From assembly GCF_015355625.1 (NCBI RefSeq), contig NZ_JACLAF010000005.1, positions 62,001 to 126,000 on the forward strand: a stretch of 64,000 bases of DNA. The letters run 5' to 3'. Position 1 is the first letter of the stretch, and each line of letters starts with the position of its first letter. Both the position numbers and the translations under genes were made by a program. This document shows positions 6,983 through 15,680 of the stretch, piece after piece. This DNA comes from Tamlana sp. I1. GTDB lineage: Bacteria; Bacteroidota; Bacteroidia; Flavobacteriales; Flavobacteriaceae. The notes below the pieces were generated by a model. It saw only the letters and a program-made list of their open reading frames with translations, was not told where the DNA came from and made no database searches.

Positions 6983-8077
6983 ATGAAAATTGGTGTTCCT
7001 ATTGAGATTAAAAACAACGAAAACAGAGTGGGGATGACGCCTTCTGGGGTGTTTGAATTAACAAAACGTAATCACGAGGTTTTTGTTCAAAAAAATGCTG
7101 GTTTTAACAGTGGTTTCTTAGATGAAGATTATATGGAGGCTGGGGCTAAAATTCTTGATACTATCGAGGAAGTTTATGCTGTTGCTGAAATGATTGTAAA
7201 GGTTAAAGAGCCTATCGAACCGGAATACAAATTAATTCAGCCTAACCAAGTGGTGTTTACTTATTTCCACTTTGCATCAAGCGAAGCGTTAACAAACGCG
7301 ATGATTGAAAGTAAATCCATTTGTATTGCTTACGAAACAGTTGAGGATGCCGATGGTACGTTGCCATTGTTAATTCCGATGTCGGAAGTAGCAGGTAGAA
7401 TGTCTATTCAACAAGGTGCTAAATATTTAGAGAAACCAATTAAAGGTCGTGGTATTTTATTAGGTGGTGTTCCAGGAGTGCCTCCTGCAAAAGTACTTAT
7501 TTTAGGTGCTGGTATTGTAGGCTATCAAGCGGCTAAAATGGCGGCAGGATTAGGAGCTCACGTTGTAATCATGGATATAAACATGAAAGCTTTACGTTAT
7601 GTGAGTGATTCGATGCCAAATAACGTTATTAGTGAGTTTTCTAGTGAATACAATATTAGAAAACATATTAAAGATGCCGATTTAATCGTTGGTGGTGTAT
7701 TAATTAAAGGTGCCAAAGCGCCTAAGTTAATTACAAGAGATATGCTTAAAGAGATGCAACCAGGAACTGTTATGGTTGATGTTGCTGTAGATCAAGGTGG
7801 ATGTTTTGAAACAACAAAGCCAACAACCCACCAAGACCCAACTTATATTATTGATGAGGTGGTACACTATACTGTAGCAAATATGCCAGGTGCTGTACCT
7901 TATACGTCTACAATGGCTTTAACCAATGTTACGTTACCTTACGTAGTTAAATTAGCGAACGAAGGATGGGGAAAAGCTTGCGAGAATAACCCACCATTAG
8001 CAAAAGGTTTAAATATTGTTAAAGGAGAAATCGTTTATAAAGAAATTGCTGAAGCTTTCGATATGGAAATGGCTTAA
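6983..8077 (+). CDS. ald: alanine dehydrogenase
   Basis: A 364-residue NAD-dependent alanine dehydrogenase, which interconverts L-alanine and pyruvate plus ammonia in the cytoplasm. The N-terminal MKIGVPIEIKNNENRVGMTP is the family hallmark, and the substrate residues Lys75 (IVKVKEP) and His96 (TYFHFAS) are present. The nucleotide-binding stretch VLILGAGIVGYQAAKMAAGLGA lies near residues 171-192. The length is normal for the family. The gene has its own promoter and terminator and is therefore probably monocistronic. The related pyridine nucleotide transhydrogenase alpha subunit is an alternative, but the catalytic pair and N-terminus favour Ald. Confidence 0.93.
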   Translation: MKIGVPIEIKNNENRVGMTPSGVFELTKRNHEVFVQKNAGFNSGFLDEDYMEAGAKILDTIEEVYAVAEMIVKVKEPIEPEYKLIQPNQVVFTYFHFASSEALTNAMIESKSICIAYETVEDADGTLPLLIPMSEVAGRMSIQQGAKYLEKPIKGRGILLGGVPGVPPAKVLILGAGIVGYQAAKMAAGLGAHVVIMDINMKALRYVSDSMPNNVISEFSSEYNIRKHIKDADLIVGGVLIKGAKAPKLITRDMLKEMQPGTVMVDVAVDQGGCFETTKPTTHQDPTYIIDEVVHYTVANMPGAVPYTSTMALTNVTLPYVVKLANEGWGKACENNPPLAKGLNIVKGEIVYKEIAEAFDMEMA

Positions 8078-8099
8078 GTCATTTAAATTTCAATAAATC

Positions 8100-8140
8100 A
8101 AACGTCTAGTACTTCTTTAAAAAGTCTAGACGTTTTTTTT
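8100..8140 (+). terminator. intrinsic terminator after ald
   Basis: AAACGTCTAG (8100-8109) pairs with CTAGACGTTT (8126-8135), extended inward by ACTT/AAGT (8111-8114 with 8122-8125), and is followed by a run of T to 8140. Confidence 0.88.
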
Positions 8141-8211
8141 GTTTATAATCTTATGTTAAACTGAAAAAGTCTGACAAATTTTCACAATACCTTTATGGCG
8201 TTATTTTTGCT

Positions 8212-8219
8212 ATATTTAC
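8212..8219 (+). promoter_or_regulatory. -7 promoter box for the zinc metallopeptidase gene
   Basis: TATTTTTG, a perfect TAnnTTTG match, 29 bp upstream of the ATG at 8249. Confidence 0.5.
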
Positions 8220-8248
8220 TATAGAAATCAAAACTTAAAAAAGAAATC

Positions 8249-8944
8249 ATGTTAGGATATTATATAATTATTGGTGCTATAGCTTTAGTGAGCTGGTTGG
8301 TGAGTAACAAGCTTAAAAGTAAGTTTGAAAAGTACTCTAAAGTACATTTACGTAATGGCATGAGTGGTGCCGAAATAGCACAAAAAATGCTTGCCGATAA
8401 TGGTATTTACGATGTGGAAGTTATTTCTACGCCAGGACGATTAACAGACCATTATAATCCTAAAAATAAAACGGTTAATTTAAGTGAAGCCGTTTACAAT
8501 CAACGAAATGCAGCAGCGGCTGCAGTTGCTGCTCACGAATGTGGGCATGCAGTGCAACATGCTCAGGCCTACAATTGGTTGCAAATGCGTTCGGCTTTAG
8601 TGCCAATTGTGAGTGTAACTTCAGGTATGTCGCAATGGCTTATTATTGGCGGACTCGTTTTAGGAGGTGCTGCTGGTATTGGTTTAGGTTGGTGGGTTGC
8701 CGTTTTAGGTGTGGTGTTTATGGGCTTTGCAACTTTGTTTAGCTTTATCACTTTACCTGTTGAATACGACGCGAGTAACCGTGCCTTAGCTTGGTTAAAA
8801 AACAGACATATGTTGGCTCCAGAAGAATATGCTGGTGCCGAAGATTCTCTAAAATGGGCGGCTAGAACCTATTTAGTGGCTGCTATTGGTGCTTTAGCGA
8901 ACTTGCTTTATTGGGCGCTTCAGCTTTTTGGAGGAAGAGATTAA
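8249..8944 (+). CDS. YugP-like zinc metallopeptidase, membrane protein
   Basis: A 231-residue protein with an N-terminal membrane helix (about residues 2-20), the zinc protease motif HECGH at 96-100, and two or three hydrophobic helices between about 118 and 175. The third zinc ligand is probably in LPVEYDASNRALAWL (about 171-185), where the family has ExDAS. This architecture fits the YugP/'zinc metallopeptidase' family, whose substrates are unknown. The length agrees with the family. It has its own -7 box and a terminator just downstream, so it is likely monocistronic. Confidence 0.85.
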   Translation: MLGYYIIIGAIALVSWLVSNKLKSKFEKYSKVHLRNGMSGAEIAQKMLADNGIYDVEVISTPGRLTDHYNPKNKTVNLSEAVYNQRNAAAAAVAAHECGHAVQHAQAYNWLQMRSALVPIVSVTSGMSQWLIIGGLVLGGAAGIGLGWWVAVLGVVFMGFATLFSFITLPVEYDASNRALAWLKNRHMLAPEEYAGAEDSLKWAARTYLVAAIGALANLLYWALQLFGGRD

Positions 8945-8972
8945 TGTCTACTAAAAATTAAAATACAAACCT

Positions 8973-9001
8973 AAAGCTCTGAACTATTTCAGGGCTTTTT
9001 T
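8973..9001 (+). terminator. intrinsic terminator after the zinc metallopeptidase gene
   Basis: AAAGCTCTGAA (8973-8983) pairs with TTCAGGGCTTT (8988-8998), with one G-U pair and a 4-nt loop, followed by T-rich DNA. Confidence 0.8.
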
Positions 9002-9024
9002 GTTTCTTTATGCCTAATTAATTC

Positions 9025-10800
9025 ATGATGACATCACCTTTAGATTATTATAAAAAACATTTAGAAATTTATCAAACCGAGGTGAAGCGCCTTTTTAAAC
9101 AAATGGCAAGTATAAGTTTGCTGCGTTTATTAGTTTTTGTGCTTACTGGTTTTGGTATTTATCTGTTTATAGAACAATGGAAAATTGCTGTAGCTATTGC
9201 AGCTTTAGGAATTGCCATATTCGTTTATTTGCTATCTCGATACACCGATGCGAAACATAACCGCGCGTTTAATAAAGCCTTGGTTACTATTAATGAAGAT
9301 GAAATTAAAATGGCTTCTGGCGATTTTCATGATCGTGATCAAGGGCTTCAGTTTCAAGATCCGAAGCATTTTTACAGTTTGGATATCGATTTGTTTGGAC
9401 GTGGTTCCTTTTTTCAATTTATGAATAGAACCACAAGTCAAGAAGGTGCTAAAAAACTAGCCGATGCTTTAAAAGCGAATGACATTTATAATATTGAATC
9501 ACGCCAAGAAGCTATTAAAGAACTTTCTGAAAAGCCAAAATTCCGACAGTTTTATTCGGCGACTTCAAATTTAGTTCACGTTGAAACGCCTGCGAAATCT
9601 ATTTTAAATTGGCTAAAAAACCATCAATTGTTCTTAAATAAAACCATCTATTGGGTAGGGGTTATTTTTGGAGTTATCTCCCTTTTAATTCTTGTGCTTA
9701 CTTTTTTAGAAGTGATTTCCAATAAAGCGTTAATTGGTTACTGGTTGTTTTTAGGATTAGGAATTTCAAGCATTTATCTAAAAAAAGTTAACATATTGGC
9801 TTCAAATACCGATAAAGTTCGAGATACGTTTAGGCAGTATGCGACCTTGTTGGATTTAATTGAAAAGGAAATCTTTACTTCGGATTTATTGCTAGAAAAG
9901 CAAAAAATGATTCAATTTGAAACTGAAAAAGCATCAGCGATTTTTAAGTCGTTTTCAAAGTCATTAGATGCTTTAGATAATCGAAACAATCTCATAGGGG
10001 CTTTATTTGGCAACGGTTTATTTCTAACCGATATTAAAAACTCCTATAAAGTAGAGCAGTGGATTGCTCAATATGGCGAAAAAGTAACCGATTGGTTTGA
10101 AGTGGTTGCCTTTTTTGATGCTTACAATTCGTTAGGGAGCTACAGCTACAATCATCCAGAATTTGTGTTGCCAGAAATTGTAAAAAATGGTCCTGTTATA
10201 AAAGCGGAAGGTTTAGGGCATCCGTTATTGAATAAAACCAAGCGCGTAGACAGCGATGTCATTATAGAAAATGAACAGTTTTTTATTGTAACAGGAGCAA
10301 ACATGGCAGGGAAAAGTACTTTTTTACGAACCGTGTCTCTGCATATTGTCATGGCAAATACAGGTTTGCCAATTTGTGCAAAGAAGAGCCAGTATGCGCC
10401 TGTAAAACTGATTACAAGCATGCGTACAACAGATTCTTTAGCAGACGAAAGTTCGTATTTTTTCTCGGAATTAACCCGTTTGAAATATATTGTAGATGCC
10501 ATTAAAAAGGAGCCGTTTTTCATCATTCTCGATGAAATTTTAAAAGGAACAAATAGCACCGATAAGGCCATTGGTTCTAAGAAATTTGTTGAAAAACTCG
10601 TGGCTTCAAACGCAACTGGGATTATTGCAACACACGATTTAAGTTTGTGTGAAATTGAGCAAGAATTAAATGAGGTGAAAAATTATTATTTTGATGCTGA
10701 AATTATTAACGACGAATTGTATTTTGATTATACTTTGAAGCATGGTGTTTGTAAAAATATGAATGCTTCATTTTTATTAAAAAAGATGGATATTGTTTAG
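9025..10800 (+). CDS. membrane-anchored MutS-like ATPase
   Basis: A 591-residue protein. Two membrane helices lie near the N-terminus (about residues 29-47 and 50-70) and two more near 208-225 and 233-252. A coiled MutS core-like region follows, then a MutS domain V ATPase with Walker A GANMAGKSTFLRT (about 422-434), the signature-type DSLADESSYFFSEL (about 470-485) and Walker B FFIILDEILKGTNSTDK (about 497-513). The mismatch-recognition domain I of true MutS is missing. MutS-related proteins with membrane helices occur in Bacteroidota; their role is unknown and a mismatch-repair function should not be assumed. ATG at 9028 is an alternative start. Confidence 0.8.
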   Translation: MMTSPLDYYKKHLEIYQTEVKRLFKQMASISLLRLLVFVLTGFGIYLFIEQWKIAVAIAALGIAIFVYLLSRYTDAKHNRAFNKALVTINEDEIKMASGDFHDRDQGLQFQDPKHFYSLDIDLFGRGSFFQFMNRTTSQEGAKKLADALKANDIYNIESRQEAIKELSEKPKFRQFYSATSNLVHVETPAKSILNWLKNHQLFLNKTIYWVGVIFGVISLLILVLTFLEVISNKALIGYWLFLGLGISSIYLKKVNILASNTDKVRDTFRQYATLLDLIEKEIFTSDLLLEKQKMIQFETEKASAIFKSFSKSLDALDNRNNLIGALFGNGLFLTDIKNSYKVEQWIAQYGEKVTDWFEVVAFFDAYNSLGSYSYNHPEFVLPEIVKNGPVIKAEGLGHPLLNKTKRVDSDVIIENEQFFIVTGANMAGKSTFLRTVSLHIVMANTGLPICAKKSQYAPVKLITSMRTTDSLADESSYFFSELTRLKYIVDAIKKEPFFIILDEILKGTNSTDKAIGSKKFVEKLVASNATGIIATHDLSLCEIEQELNEVKNYYFDAEIINDELYFDYTLKHGVCKNMNASFLLKKMDIV

Positions 10801-10850
10801 TTTTCAATTGAAATAAAAAGCGAATAAAAAATTTTATAAACCCTGCAATC

Positions 10851-11630
10851 ATGCAAAAAGAGCTAAAAGTAACTTGGATTCAAAGCGATTTGGTTTGGGA
10901 AAATCCGAAACAAAATAGAGCAGCGTTTAGCAATCATTTTGAAAGCCTTTCAGATGATACAGATCTTGTTATTTTACCTGAAATGTTTACTTCAGGTTTC
11001 ACCATGAATGCTGCTTTGGTGGCCGAAACCATGCAGGGCGAAACTGTATCTTGGATGGTAGAAATGGCTAAATTTCATGACATAGCTATTACAGGAAGCT
11101 TAGTGGTTTCAGAAAATGATAAGTACTACAATCGCCTTTTATTTGTTAAGCCTTCAGGAGAAATAATACATTACGACAAACGCCATGCCTTCACTTTAGT
11201 TGGCGAAGAAAAAACATATACAGCAGGTACAGAAAAAATCATTGTAGATTATAAAGGCTGGAAAATTTGTCCGTTGATTTGTTACGATTTGCGTTTTCCT
11301 GTTTGGGCACGTAACACCGAAGATTATGACCTTTTAATTTATGTAGCCAATTGGCCAAAACCTAGAATTTCTGCTTGGGATACTTTGTTAAAAGCCAGAG
11401 CTATCGAAAATATGAGCTATTGTATAGGTGTGAACCGCGTTGGTGTTGATGGTGTAAATAGTGTGTATTCTGGGCATTCGGCCGCTTACGATGTGTTGGG
11501 GAATTTAATTTCTACCCTAACACCAAATGCCGAACAAGTTGAAACCGTAACCTTAGAAAAACGACATGTTGAAGCTTATAGAAATAAGTTTAAATTTTTA
11601 AATGATAGAGATTCTTTTACAATTATTTAA
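10851..11630 (+). CDS. omega-amidase, YafV/nitrilase family
   Basis: A 259-residue carbon-nitrogen hydrolase. The catalytic triad of the nitrilase fold is complete: Glu44 in LVILPEMFTSGF, Lys110 in HYDKRHAF and Cys144 in CPLICYDLRFPVWARN. The RHAFTLVGEE block and overall length match YafV-type omega-amidases, which hydrolyse alpha-ketoglutaramate and similar omega-amides, a metabolite-repair role in the cytoplasm. It lies 50 bp after the MutS-like gene and may be co-transcribed with it. Its last 8 bp overlap the end of the convergent Ig-like lipoprotein gene. Confidence 0.88.
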   Translation: MQKELKVTWIQSDLVWENPKQNRAAFSNHFESLSDDTDLVILPEMFTSGFTMNAALVAETMQGETVSWMVEMAKFHDIAITGSLVVSENDKYYNRLLFVKPSGEIIHYDKRHAFTLVGEEKTYTAGTEKIIVDYKGWKICPLICYDLRFPVWARNTEDYDLLIYVANWPKPRISAWDTLLKARAIENMSYCIGVNRVGVDGVNSVYSGHSAAYDVLGNLISTLTPNAEQVETVTLEKRHVEAYRNKFKFLNDRDSFTII

Positions 11631-13227
11631 ATGTAAGCGTTTCAGGAATACCCCAGTCGGCTCTAATTTCAACATCAGGAAAATGTATCACATTTTCAGG
11701 TTGTCGTTTTTGCAAAAAGTTTCCTGTGTCGTATTTTTTATTGCCGTTTGTATCTTGAATAGTTCTTATGCTGTACACAGCAGGGTCTAAGTCTAAAAAG
11801 TCTACGGGCTCGTCTTTAGTGACGTAGTTTTCATATTTTACTTCACCGTCTTTGCTGGTTAGTTGAATAATTAACGGGTAGGTTGCATTAATTAAAGTAA
11901 AACGTATGTATCCAAAATCGGAAGATTTCTTAGTCTTCATCGAAACATTTAAGGTGTCATTTTTATTATCAAAAAGATCGACAAAAGTTTCTGGTAGCAG
12001 CTGCATTCTATAGCTGTTGTCTTCCGTTTTATCAAAATTGAAAGCGTAAGTGTTTGTAATGGTATCAAATTGACTGGTGAATTTTACAGCGACCGAGTCT
12101 TTATCCATCAACGTTATTTTTGAAGGATCCAGTTTAACCAAAGGGGTGTTTCCTGTTATTTTCAGGGCTTCTTTCAAGCCAATAGCATTTCCAGAAACCA
12201 CTTTTATGGTTAATGAGTCTCTTGTTTGGTCTTTAATTCTAACGGTGAATTCTTTTTCAAAATCAGGATGACTCACTTTAAAAATTAAAGAATCAACTTC
12301 CATTTTTGGGGTGTACCAATAAAACAAAGTGTCTTTTTGTGGGTCTTTGGTAATGCGGTGTTTAAATTCTTCCGGAGTATCCGATAAAATTTTTATCGAC
12401 ATATCTCTGTAGTCGCCTTCATAACCAAAAGCAATTTTTTCGCCAGCAAGTAATTTAGGTCGTGTGGCGTTAAAATTGAGTTCTTCATTAAACAATTTTA
12501 AAGTGTATGTGGTGTCTGTTGGAACTTGAATAAACGTATTATGAAAAGCAATTTGATCTGTTTTTTGCTGAAATTTATTATCGCCATTACCGTCTTTTAA
12601 AGCCATAAGCATATAGTTGCCAGCTTTTATGTTTTCAATAGAAAACGTGGTAACACTGTCTAAAGTATTTGTAATGTATTTTGGTGTTTCTTTAAAAACA
12701 ATGGAATCGGTATAGGTTGAATCCACTTCGTAAAGGGCTACGTTTACAAAGGTTTCAGGTTGTTTTTTTAGTGCATCAACAATTTTACCGGTTACTTTTA
12801 AAGAATCAATATGGTCGCCTGTAGAAAAAACATAGCGGTAATATGGGTACGGGTTGCCTTCATTATTATCGGTAATACTGTTTCCAAAATTAAAAGCGTA
12901 AGTAGAATTTGGTTGTAGGGTGTCTATAATTTTAATATAAATGCGTTTGCTTGCCGAACCAAGAGGCGTAACCTGTGGCGGATTTTTCATTGGTGGCGAA
13001 ATGATAAGCTGTTTATTTAAATCTTTAATTTTTATGAATTCATCAAAATAGATTTCAATTTCATTGCCTTCAAAATTTGTCGTATAATTTTCTGGAATAG
13101 ACTTAATAATACGAGGAGGTGTTTCATCTTTAGGTCCTCCTCCAGGAGTGCCTTTGTTGGCGCAATTAATAAAAATAGTACCTATTAAAAGGGCTAAAAC
13201 AAAATTAGAAACAGTCTTTTTCATCAA
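11623..13227 (-). CDS. Ig-like (SbsA-type) domain surface lipoprotein
   Basis: A 534-residue exported protein. The N-terminus is a signal sequence ending in a lipobox-like IFINC with Cys22, although Asn at the -1 position is atypical. Then comes the low-complexity linker KGTPGGGPKDETPP, followed by an SbsA-like Ig domain (about 38-130; PENYTTNFEGNEIEIYFDEFI). Several beta-rich repeats follow, with TYAFNF and DGNGDNKFQQKTD-type loops that recur as DTNGNKKYDTGNF near the C-terminus. This matches a widespread Bacteroidota family annotated as 'Ig-like domain-containing protein'. The function is unknown, and a cell-surface position is inferred. ATG at 13224 is an alternative start. Confidence 0.82.
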   Translation of the reverse strand: MMKKTVSNFVLALLIGTIFINCANKGTPGGGPKDETPPRIIKSIPENYTTNFEGNEIEIYFDEFIKIKDLNKQLIISPPMKNPPQVTPLGSASKRIYIKIIDTLQPNSTYAFNFGNSITDNNEGNPYPYYRYVFSTGDHIDSLKVTGKIVDALKKQPETFVNVALYEVDSTYTDSIVFKETPKYITNTLDSVTTFSIENIKAGNYMLMALKDGNGDNKFQQKTDQIAFHNTFIQVPTDTTYTLKLFNEELNFNATRPKLLAGEKIAFGYEGDYRDMSIKILSDTPEEFKHRITKDPQKDTLFYWYTPKMEVDSLIFKVSHPDFEKEFTVRIKDQTRDSLTIKVVSGNAIGLKEALKITGNTPLVKLDPSKITLMDKDSVAVKFTSQFDTITNTYAFNFDKTEDNSYRMQLLPETFVDLFDNKNDTLNVSMKTKKSSDFGYIRFTLINATYPLIIQLTSKDGEVKYENYVTKDEPVDFLDLDPAVYSIRTIQDTNGNKKYDTGNFLQKRQPENVIHFPDVEIRADWGIPETLTFK

Positions 13228-13281
13228 AAATTCAAAATTTTTACAAACCTACATAATTTTAAAGATATAACAGATAACTGT

Positions 13282-13959
13282 TTAAGCTATTGCCATTGTA
13301 GCGATGCTTATTTTAATATTTTTAGCTCGATTTAAAACTGTAGCACAAGATTCAAGGGTTGCGCCAGTGGTTATAATGTCGTCTACCAATAAAATATGTT
13401 TGTTTTCAAGCGCATTTATATGGGTAATTGTAAAATGTTCGCTGTTGTTTTGCCATCTAACTAAGCGTTTTTTAGTAACCTGCGATGTGGTGTTGGTCAC
13501 TTTTAAAAGAACATCGTCTTTATATTCAGCGTTTAAGGCTTTTGCGATTTGTTGACTGAATTTAGCAACTTGATTAAAGCCTCTTTTTTTAAGTTTATTT
13601 TTATGAAGCGGTACAGGAATAACCAAGTCTATAGTGTTATAAGCTTCAATCGTTTTTAATTCGGCGCCAAGCCAATCACCCAAAACAACACCAATTTGTT
13701 CTTGGTTTTTATACTTTAAATGATGAATTAGTTGTTGTACAAGTCCGCGTTTTTCAAATCTAAAAAGCGCAGTGGCGTTTTCAATTTGGGTTCTTCCGTA
13801 AAGGACTTTTTCAACGGTTTTATCAGCATTAAAATGAAAGTTTGTTACAGGCAAATGGTGCCGGCAATCCAAACAGATGGTTTCTATGTTATCACTTAAT
13901 AAATTTAGGCAGGCATAACAAATTTTTGGAAAAAATAAATCAACTAGAGGTTTAATCAT
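13282..13959 (-). CDS. ComF family phosphoribosyltransferase-like protein
   Basis: A 225-residue protein with an N-terminal zinc-ribbon-like CYACLN...ICLDC (about residues 14-34) and a C-terminal type I phosphoribosyltransferase signature HILLVDDIITTGATLESC (about 189-206). The DLVIPVPLHKNKLKKRGFNQ block (about 110-129) is characteristic of ComF, linked to DNA uptake in competent bacteria. Its exact biochemical role is unsettled. It is 54 bp upstream of the Ig-like lipoprotein gene on the same strand, and divergent from glyS. Confidence 0.9.
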   Translation of the reverse strand: MIKPLVDLFFPKICYACLNLLSDNIETICLDCRHHLPVTNFHFNADKTVEKVLYGRTQIENATALFRFEKRGLVQQLIHHLKYKNQEQIGVVLGDWLGAELKTIEAYNTIDLVIPVPLHKNKLKKRGFNQVAKFSQQIAKALNAEYKDDVLLKVTNTTSQVTKKRLVRWQNNSEHFTITHINALENKHILLVDDIITTGATLESCATVLNRAKNIKISIATMAIA

Positions 13960-13998
13960 ATGTATGAAAAATCGTTCTTGTAAACTTAAATAAAAAAT

Positions 13999-14013
13999 GC
14001 ATGATTTTCATGC
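13999..14013. other. short hairpin in the comF-glyS divergent interval
   Basis: GCATGA-TTT-TCATGC is a 6-bp stem flanked by an A-run on the left and a T-rich run on the right. It resembles a small terminator but lies upstream of both divergent genes, so an operator or insulator role is possible. Confidence 0.4.
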
Positions 14014-14054
14014 TTATTTTTTAATAAACACGCTATTAGTTTAATGCGGTTTTA

Positions 14055-14062
14055 TATTTTTG
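14055..14062 (+). promoter_or_regulatory. -7 promoter box for glyS, abutting the start codon
   Basis: TATTTTTG is a perfect TAnnTTTG match only 4 bp before the glyS ATG at 14067. If used, it would give a leaderless or nearly leaderless transcript. Confidence 0.5.
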
Positions 14063-14066
14063 CATC

Positions 14067-15611
14067 ATGGCAAATCAAGATGATCAATTTAAAAAGGTAG
14101 TCTCTCACGCAAAGGAGTATGGCTACGTATTTCAGAGTAGTGAAATCTACGACGGACTAAGTGCAGTTTACGACTATGCTCAAAATGGTGTTGAGCTCAA
14201 AAAAAATATACGCGACTATTGGTGGAGAGCCATGGTGCAAATGAATGAGAATATTGTTGGCTTAGATGCGGCAATATTTATGCATCCAACAACTTGGAAA
14301 GCTTCTGGCCACGTTGATGCTTTTAACGATCCTTTAATTGATAACAAAGATTCGAAAAAGCGTTATAGAGCCGATGTTTTAATTGAAGATTATTGTGCTA
14401 AAATTGAAGCTAAAATAGATAAAGAAGTTGCTAAGGCGGAAAAACGTTTTGGAGATGCTTTTAATAAAGAAGAATTTGTTTCTACTAACGGACGTGTTGT
14501 TGGTTATCAGGAAAAAATAAATACCATTCTTTCTCGTATGGCAAAATCTCTAGAAAATGAAGATTTAGCCGATGTGAAAGCTTTAATTGAAGAGTTAGAA
14601 ATTGCTTGCCCGTTAACCGGAAGTAAAAACTGGACCGATGTTAAGCAGTTTAATTTAATGTTTGGAACCAAGCTTGGCGCTTCCGCGGAAAGTGCTATGG
14701 ATTTATATTTACGTCCGGAAACAGCTCAAGGTATTTTTGTTAATTTTTTAAACGTTCAGAAAACAGGACGTATGAAGATTCCTTTTGGTATTGCACAAAC
14801 AGGAAAAGCTTTTAGAAATGAAATTGTAGCAAGGCAATTTATTTTTAGAATGCGTGAGTTTGAGCAAATGGAAATGCAATTTTTTATTAAACCAGGCACA
14901 CAACAAGAATGGTTTAAACATTGGAAAGAAACACGTATGAAATGGCATTTGTCATTAGGTATGGGTGAAGATAATTATCGTTTCCACGATCATGAAAAGT
15001 TAGCGCATTATGCCGATGCAGCAACCGATATCGAGTTTAAATTCCCGTTTGGTTTTAAAGAATTGGAAGGGATTCACTCTAGAACCGATTTCGATTTATC
15101 GCAGCATGAAAAATTCTCTGGAAAGAAATTACAATATTTCGATCATGAAGAAAATAAAAGCTATGTGCCTTATGTGTTAGAAACTTCTATTGGTTTAGAT
15201 CGTATGTTTTTAGCGGTATTCTCAAATGCTTTACAAGAAGAAGAATTAGAGAATGGTACCTCAAGAACTGTATTAAAATTACCAAGTGTATTAGCGCCAG
15301 TAAAAGCAGCTATTTTACCATTGGTTAAAAAAGATGGATTGCCAGAAGTCGCTAAAGAAATCATTGAAGATTTAAAATGGGATTTCAATGTGGTTTACGA
15401 TGAAAAAGATGCCGTTGGAAGACGTTACAGAAGACAAGATGCTAACGGAACACCATTTTGTATTACTGTAGATCATGATACTTTAGAAGACCAGTCGGTT
15501 ACTATTCGTCATAGAGATTCTATGGAACAAGAACGTGTTAAAATTTCAGATTTAAGAAAAATTATTAAGGATGCTGTAGATGTGCGTTCTTGGTTATTGA
15601 AAATGAAATAA
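14067..15611 (+). CDS. glyS: glycyl-tRNA synthetase (alpha2 type)
   Basis: A 514-residue class II synthetase of the single-chain homodimeric type that charges tRNA-Gly. Class II features are visible in the LRPETAQGIFVNFLNVQKTGR stretch (motif 1 region, about 212-232), GKAFRNEIVARQFIFRMREFEQMEMQFF (motif 2, about 248-275) and SIGLDRMFLAVF (motif 3, about 372-383). A ProRS-like anticodon-binding domain occupies the last 120 residues (APVKAAILPLVKKDG onward). MANQDDQFKK is the start; the frame has no sensible upstream alternative. It ends 35 bp before a strong terminator. Confidence 0.95.
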   Translation: MANQDDQFKKVVSHAKEYGYVFQSSEIYDGLSAVYDYAQNGVELKKNIRDYWWRAMVQMNENIVGLDAAIFMHPTTWKASGHVDAFNDPLIDNKDSKKRYRADVLIEDYCAKIEAKIDKEVAKAEKRFGDAFNKEEFVSTNGRVVGYQEKINTILSRMAKSLENEDLADVKALIEELEIACPLTGSKNWTDVKQFNLMFGTKLGASAESAMDLYLRPETAQGIFVNFLNVQKTGRMKIPFGIAQTGKAFRNEIVARQFIFRMREFEQMEMQFFIKPGTQQEWFKHWKETRMKWHLSLGMGEDNYRFHDHEKLAHYADAATDIEFKFPFGFKELEGIHSRTDFDLSQHEKFSGKKLQYFDHEENKSYVPYVLETSIGLDRMFLAVFSNALQEEELENGTSRTVLKLPSVLAPVKAAILPLVKKDGLPEVAKEIIEDLKWDFNVVYDEKDAVGRRYRRQDANGTPFCITVDHDTLEDQSVTIRHRDSMEQERVKISDLRKIIKDAVDVRSWLLKMK

Positions 15612-15645
15612 TAGTATAATTTGATTTTTATTTGAAATCAACTAT

Positions 15646-15680
15646 AAAAAAAAGAGGCTTTTTTGAAAGCCTCTTTTTTT
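15646..15680. terminator. bidirectional terminator between glyS and the Lrp gene
   Basis: GAGGCTTT (15654-15661) pairs with AAAGCCTC (15666-15673) around a 4-nt loop, with A7 before and T7 after. It serves glyS on the plus strand, and overlaps the last codon of the convergent Lrp gene. Confidence 0.9.

Noticed and set aside
10152-10571. 139-codon minus-strand frame opposite the MutS-like ATPase domain
   Set aside because: Shadow of conserved Walker motifs on the other strand.
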